In this document: in pieces, positions 62,501 to 64,000 of the stretch
Position numbering within the stretch: the stretch's first letter is position 1
Layout: each line of letters begins with the position of its first letter
Source: Triops longicaudatus
Taxonomy: Eukaryota > Arthropoda > Branchiopoda > Notostraca > Triopsidae
DNA length: 64,000 nt
NCBI GenBank assembly: GCA_022885665.1
Contig: JAGQDJ010000179.1
Span: 62,001 to 126,000 of the forward strand
Direction: 5' to 3'
The notes under the pieces: generated by a model
The model's database searches: none
The model's input: only the letters and a program-made list of their open reading frames with translations
Told to the model about the DNA's origin: nothing
Made by a program: the position numbers and the translations under genes

Positions 62501-64000
62501 ATTGCGCGAGCGGAGAGCAACGAGCGCACGCTCGCGACTAGAACGTCATCTAACGATTTTTGAACGATTTTTTTCTGCGCATCGAAATAAGGCAATCTAC
62601 CAGTTATGTGAGTTGTCCATCTATCCAGTGCTCATTGGCTGTGTGTCTCTTGTGTTCCGCGCTAGAACACAAGATTAGACGATGCTATGTTTAAATGCGC
62701 TAAAGCCATTTTCGTCCATGGCTCTTTGAGGTTTTGCCCCTCTTTTTGTCAGTTCCTTAGCCAGTAAAACAAAAACTTATTGAAGACTATCATAACCTGA
62801 GAAAACCTGGCATAGTGAGATCATTTTTTTTTACCTTTTCTTAAATTTGTTAGATCCTGGAGTGACTGTGATCTTATTTAATAAAATATCCATAGAAAAA
62901 CCGTGAGAAAGGGCAAAAGTTAGATTAGTGAGGTTTGTTTTGAGTACTTAAAAAAAAATCGAGCGCTAGCGCACGGTTTCCAATTATATAGTCATTCTAA
63001 TTATTTGTTTTCCAAATACGAATTGAAAGAATAATATTGATGAATTATCTTTAAGTGTATAAGTTTAGTGTAAGGAGCAATATTTGTTGGTTCTCAATGT
63101 TTTTCTTGTTTTCTTGTGTTTTGCAGCTCCCGTTACCCCTGCTGAAGGTATAAGTCCACGACCTCTGACCACTATACTTTGTTTCAACATCCTTCACTAC
63201 AACTTTTAATATTTCTCGAGCTTTGAATAACATTTTTGAACTGTTAGTGGAACGTCGTCGAAGCCGTAGTCCATCCAAGACGCATTCCACGCGTTCGGCG
63301 TCGCGTCGCTCCCGTTCAACCGAAAGGCGCAGTTCTGCATCAAGGAAAAGATCAAGCTCGCGCACCAAAGAGAAAAAACGCTCCCGATCGCGTGATCGTA
63401 AACGTTCTCGCTCGCGAGATCGCTCCCGCAGATCGCGTTCACGCTCCAGGTTCGTTACTATTAACGAAATCGAAGAGTGTTTCCAGCACACTAGTTAAAA
63501 AAATCTACATATTCTAAGAAGCTTTTTTTATTCTATTGTAGGGATCGTCGTCGTCGCTCCAGGACACGTGATCGGGACAGGGACCGCCGAAAGGGCCGCA
63601 GTCGCTCTCGCTCGCGATCCCGTCGTGGATCTTCTAAGTCCCGCGACAAGGATCGCAAAGATCGCGACCGCCGTGACCGCAAGGATCGCGATCGCAGCAA
63701 GGATCGCAACTCCGATTCTAAAAAAGAAGTAAAATCGTTTTCTTCCTTGTCTTTCTTTGCGCATACGACGTGTTGTGAGTTTATTTCGTTCTTTGCGGAG
63801 AAGCTTAGTTTCTTTTTTAATTTATTCAGCGATTTATTTTTCTCTCAATTTGTTAGTTTTTATTTGTTCCTCGTGTTCTATTTGTAGATTTACTCGATTT
63901 GTGTCAATTATTATCTTCTGTTTGGTTATAATGGTTTATTTTCATTTTAATTCCTAGGATAAAAAAAAGGAGGAGCGTTCACGTAAGCGTTCTCGTTCAC
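59596..64000 (+). CDS. SREK1: SREK1-like splicing regulator (two RRMs plus RS domain), 3' end outside window
   Basis: Nuclear SR-related splicing factor. Coding exons: 59596-59735, 59817-59953, 60022-60122, 60231-60386, 60548-60723, 61194-61342, 63127-63147 (microexon), 63248-63449, 63542-63728, 63958->64000; all phases agree, about 437 codons so far. RRM1 (residues about 10-90) has VIQASN as RNP2 and ICFVKF as RNP1, then QHLGNTVFIDRAIMVVPY and PDEAKA, a hallmark of the SREK1/SRSF11 family. RRM2 follows KIEEIRRTVVAVNLDSN, with KYALVEF as RNP1, then IVKPHGK and EIEEAVKRVKEAQ, the SREK1 post-RRM helix. From 63248 the product is Arg/Ser-rich, then Asp/Arg/Lys-rich. Having both RRMs plus the EEIRRTV segment favours SREK1 over SRSF11. 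Intron 61343-63126 carries a MITE. Confidence 0.93.
60724..61193 (+). other. SREK1 intron 5
   Basis: Donor AG|GTAATA, acceptor GGTATCTAG|GG, phase 2. AT-rich with no recognisable content. Confidence 0.7.
61838..62457. mobile_element. TA-flanked MITE in SREK1 intron (620 bp)
   Basis: Ends CAGTAAAATCTTGCC… and …GGCGAAGT-like …CTTTTACTG, with inverted-repeat similarity reaching about 70 bp inward (left AGAACGTACAACC, right reverse complement ATAACGTACACCGG). It is flanked by TA on both sides (61836-61837, 62458-62459), the target duplication of Tc1/mariner/pogo elements. No transposase frame. It sits wholly in the 1.8-kb intron before the microexon. Confidence 0.7.
63127..63147 (+). other. 21-nt microexon of SREK1 (candidate cassette exon)
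   Basis: Acceptor TTTTGCAG before it and donor G|GTATAAG after it. Phase 1 on both sides, so including or skipping it keeps the frame. It would insert seven residues (APVTPAE) just before the RS domain. The flanking exons (61342 and 63248) also join in phase without it. Confidence 0.6.

Overview
The window is eukaryotic nuclear DNA. Its genes have GT–AG introns, T-rich acceptors and no operons, and long AT-rich stretches lie between them. It is most likely from an arthropod: the gene at 37.4-47.2 kb has the four-Ig, two-fibronectin layout and residue signatures of the Hedgehog co-receptor Ihog/Boi, and there are degenerate TTAGGTTA-like blocks. I cannot name the species.

Layout. 0-1 kb: the first three exons (minus strand) of a NEPRO-like nucleolar protein gene that runs off the left edge. 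5.5-12.5 kb: two intronless minus-strand paralogues, A (787 aa) and B (404 aa). Each has a signal peptide, a D/Y-rich region, a conserved hydrophobic block, a very long Ser/Thr/Val tract, an identical 19-residue six-Cys motif, a polybasic cleavage-like site and a conserved tail. I know no described family with this architecture, and it is the best candidate here for something new. 12.6-37 kb: no protein gene I can support, but one tRNA-Gly(UCC), a 1.09-kb foldback element, TTAGGTTA-like blocks, an approximately 148-bp decayed tandem array and promoter-like patches. 37.4-47.2 kb: ihog, 12 coding exons that add up to exactly 998 codons plus stop, including a signal-peptide exon 3.1 kb upstream of the next exon. 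50.2-50.8 kb: a probable solo LTR. 51.9-55.7 kb: a complete M3 zinc oligopeptidase (thimet oligopeptidase/neurolysin type), 10 exons on the minus strand, with an upstream start that would add a mitochondrial-type presequence. 55.8 kb: a 178-bp hAT MITE with target duplication. 59.6-64 kb: the 5' part of an SREK1-like splicing regulator (two RRMs, then an RS domain) with a 21-nt microexon and a TA-flanked MITE in an intron; it continues past the right edge.

The genes do not form a pathway; this looks like an ordinary chromosomal neighbourhood. Exon joins were made by eye from splice signals and phase. The three larger reconstructions (ihog, M3 peptidase, SREK1) stay in phase through every junction, which is strong internal evidence. 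Family names rest on remembered family features, not on database searches.
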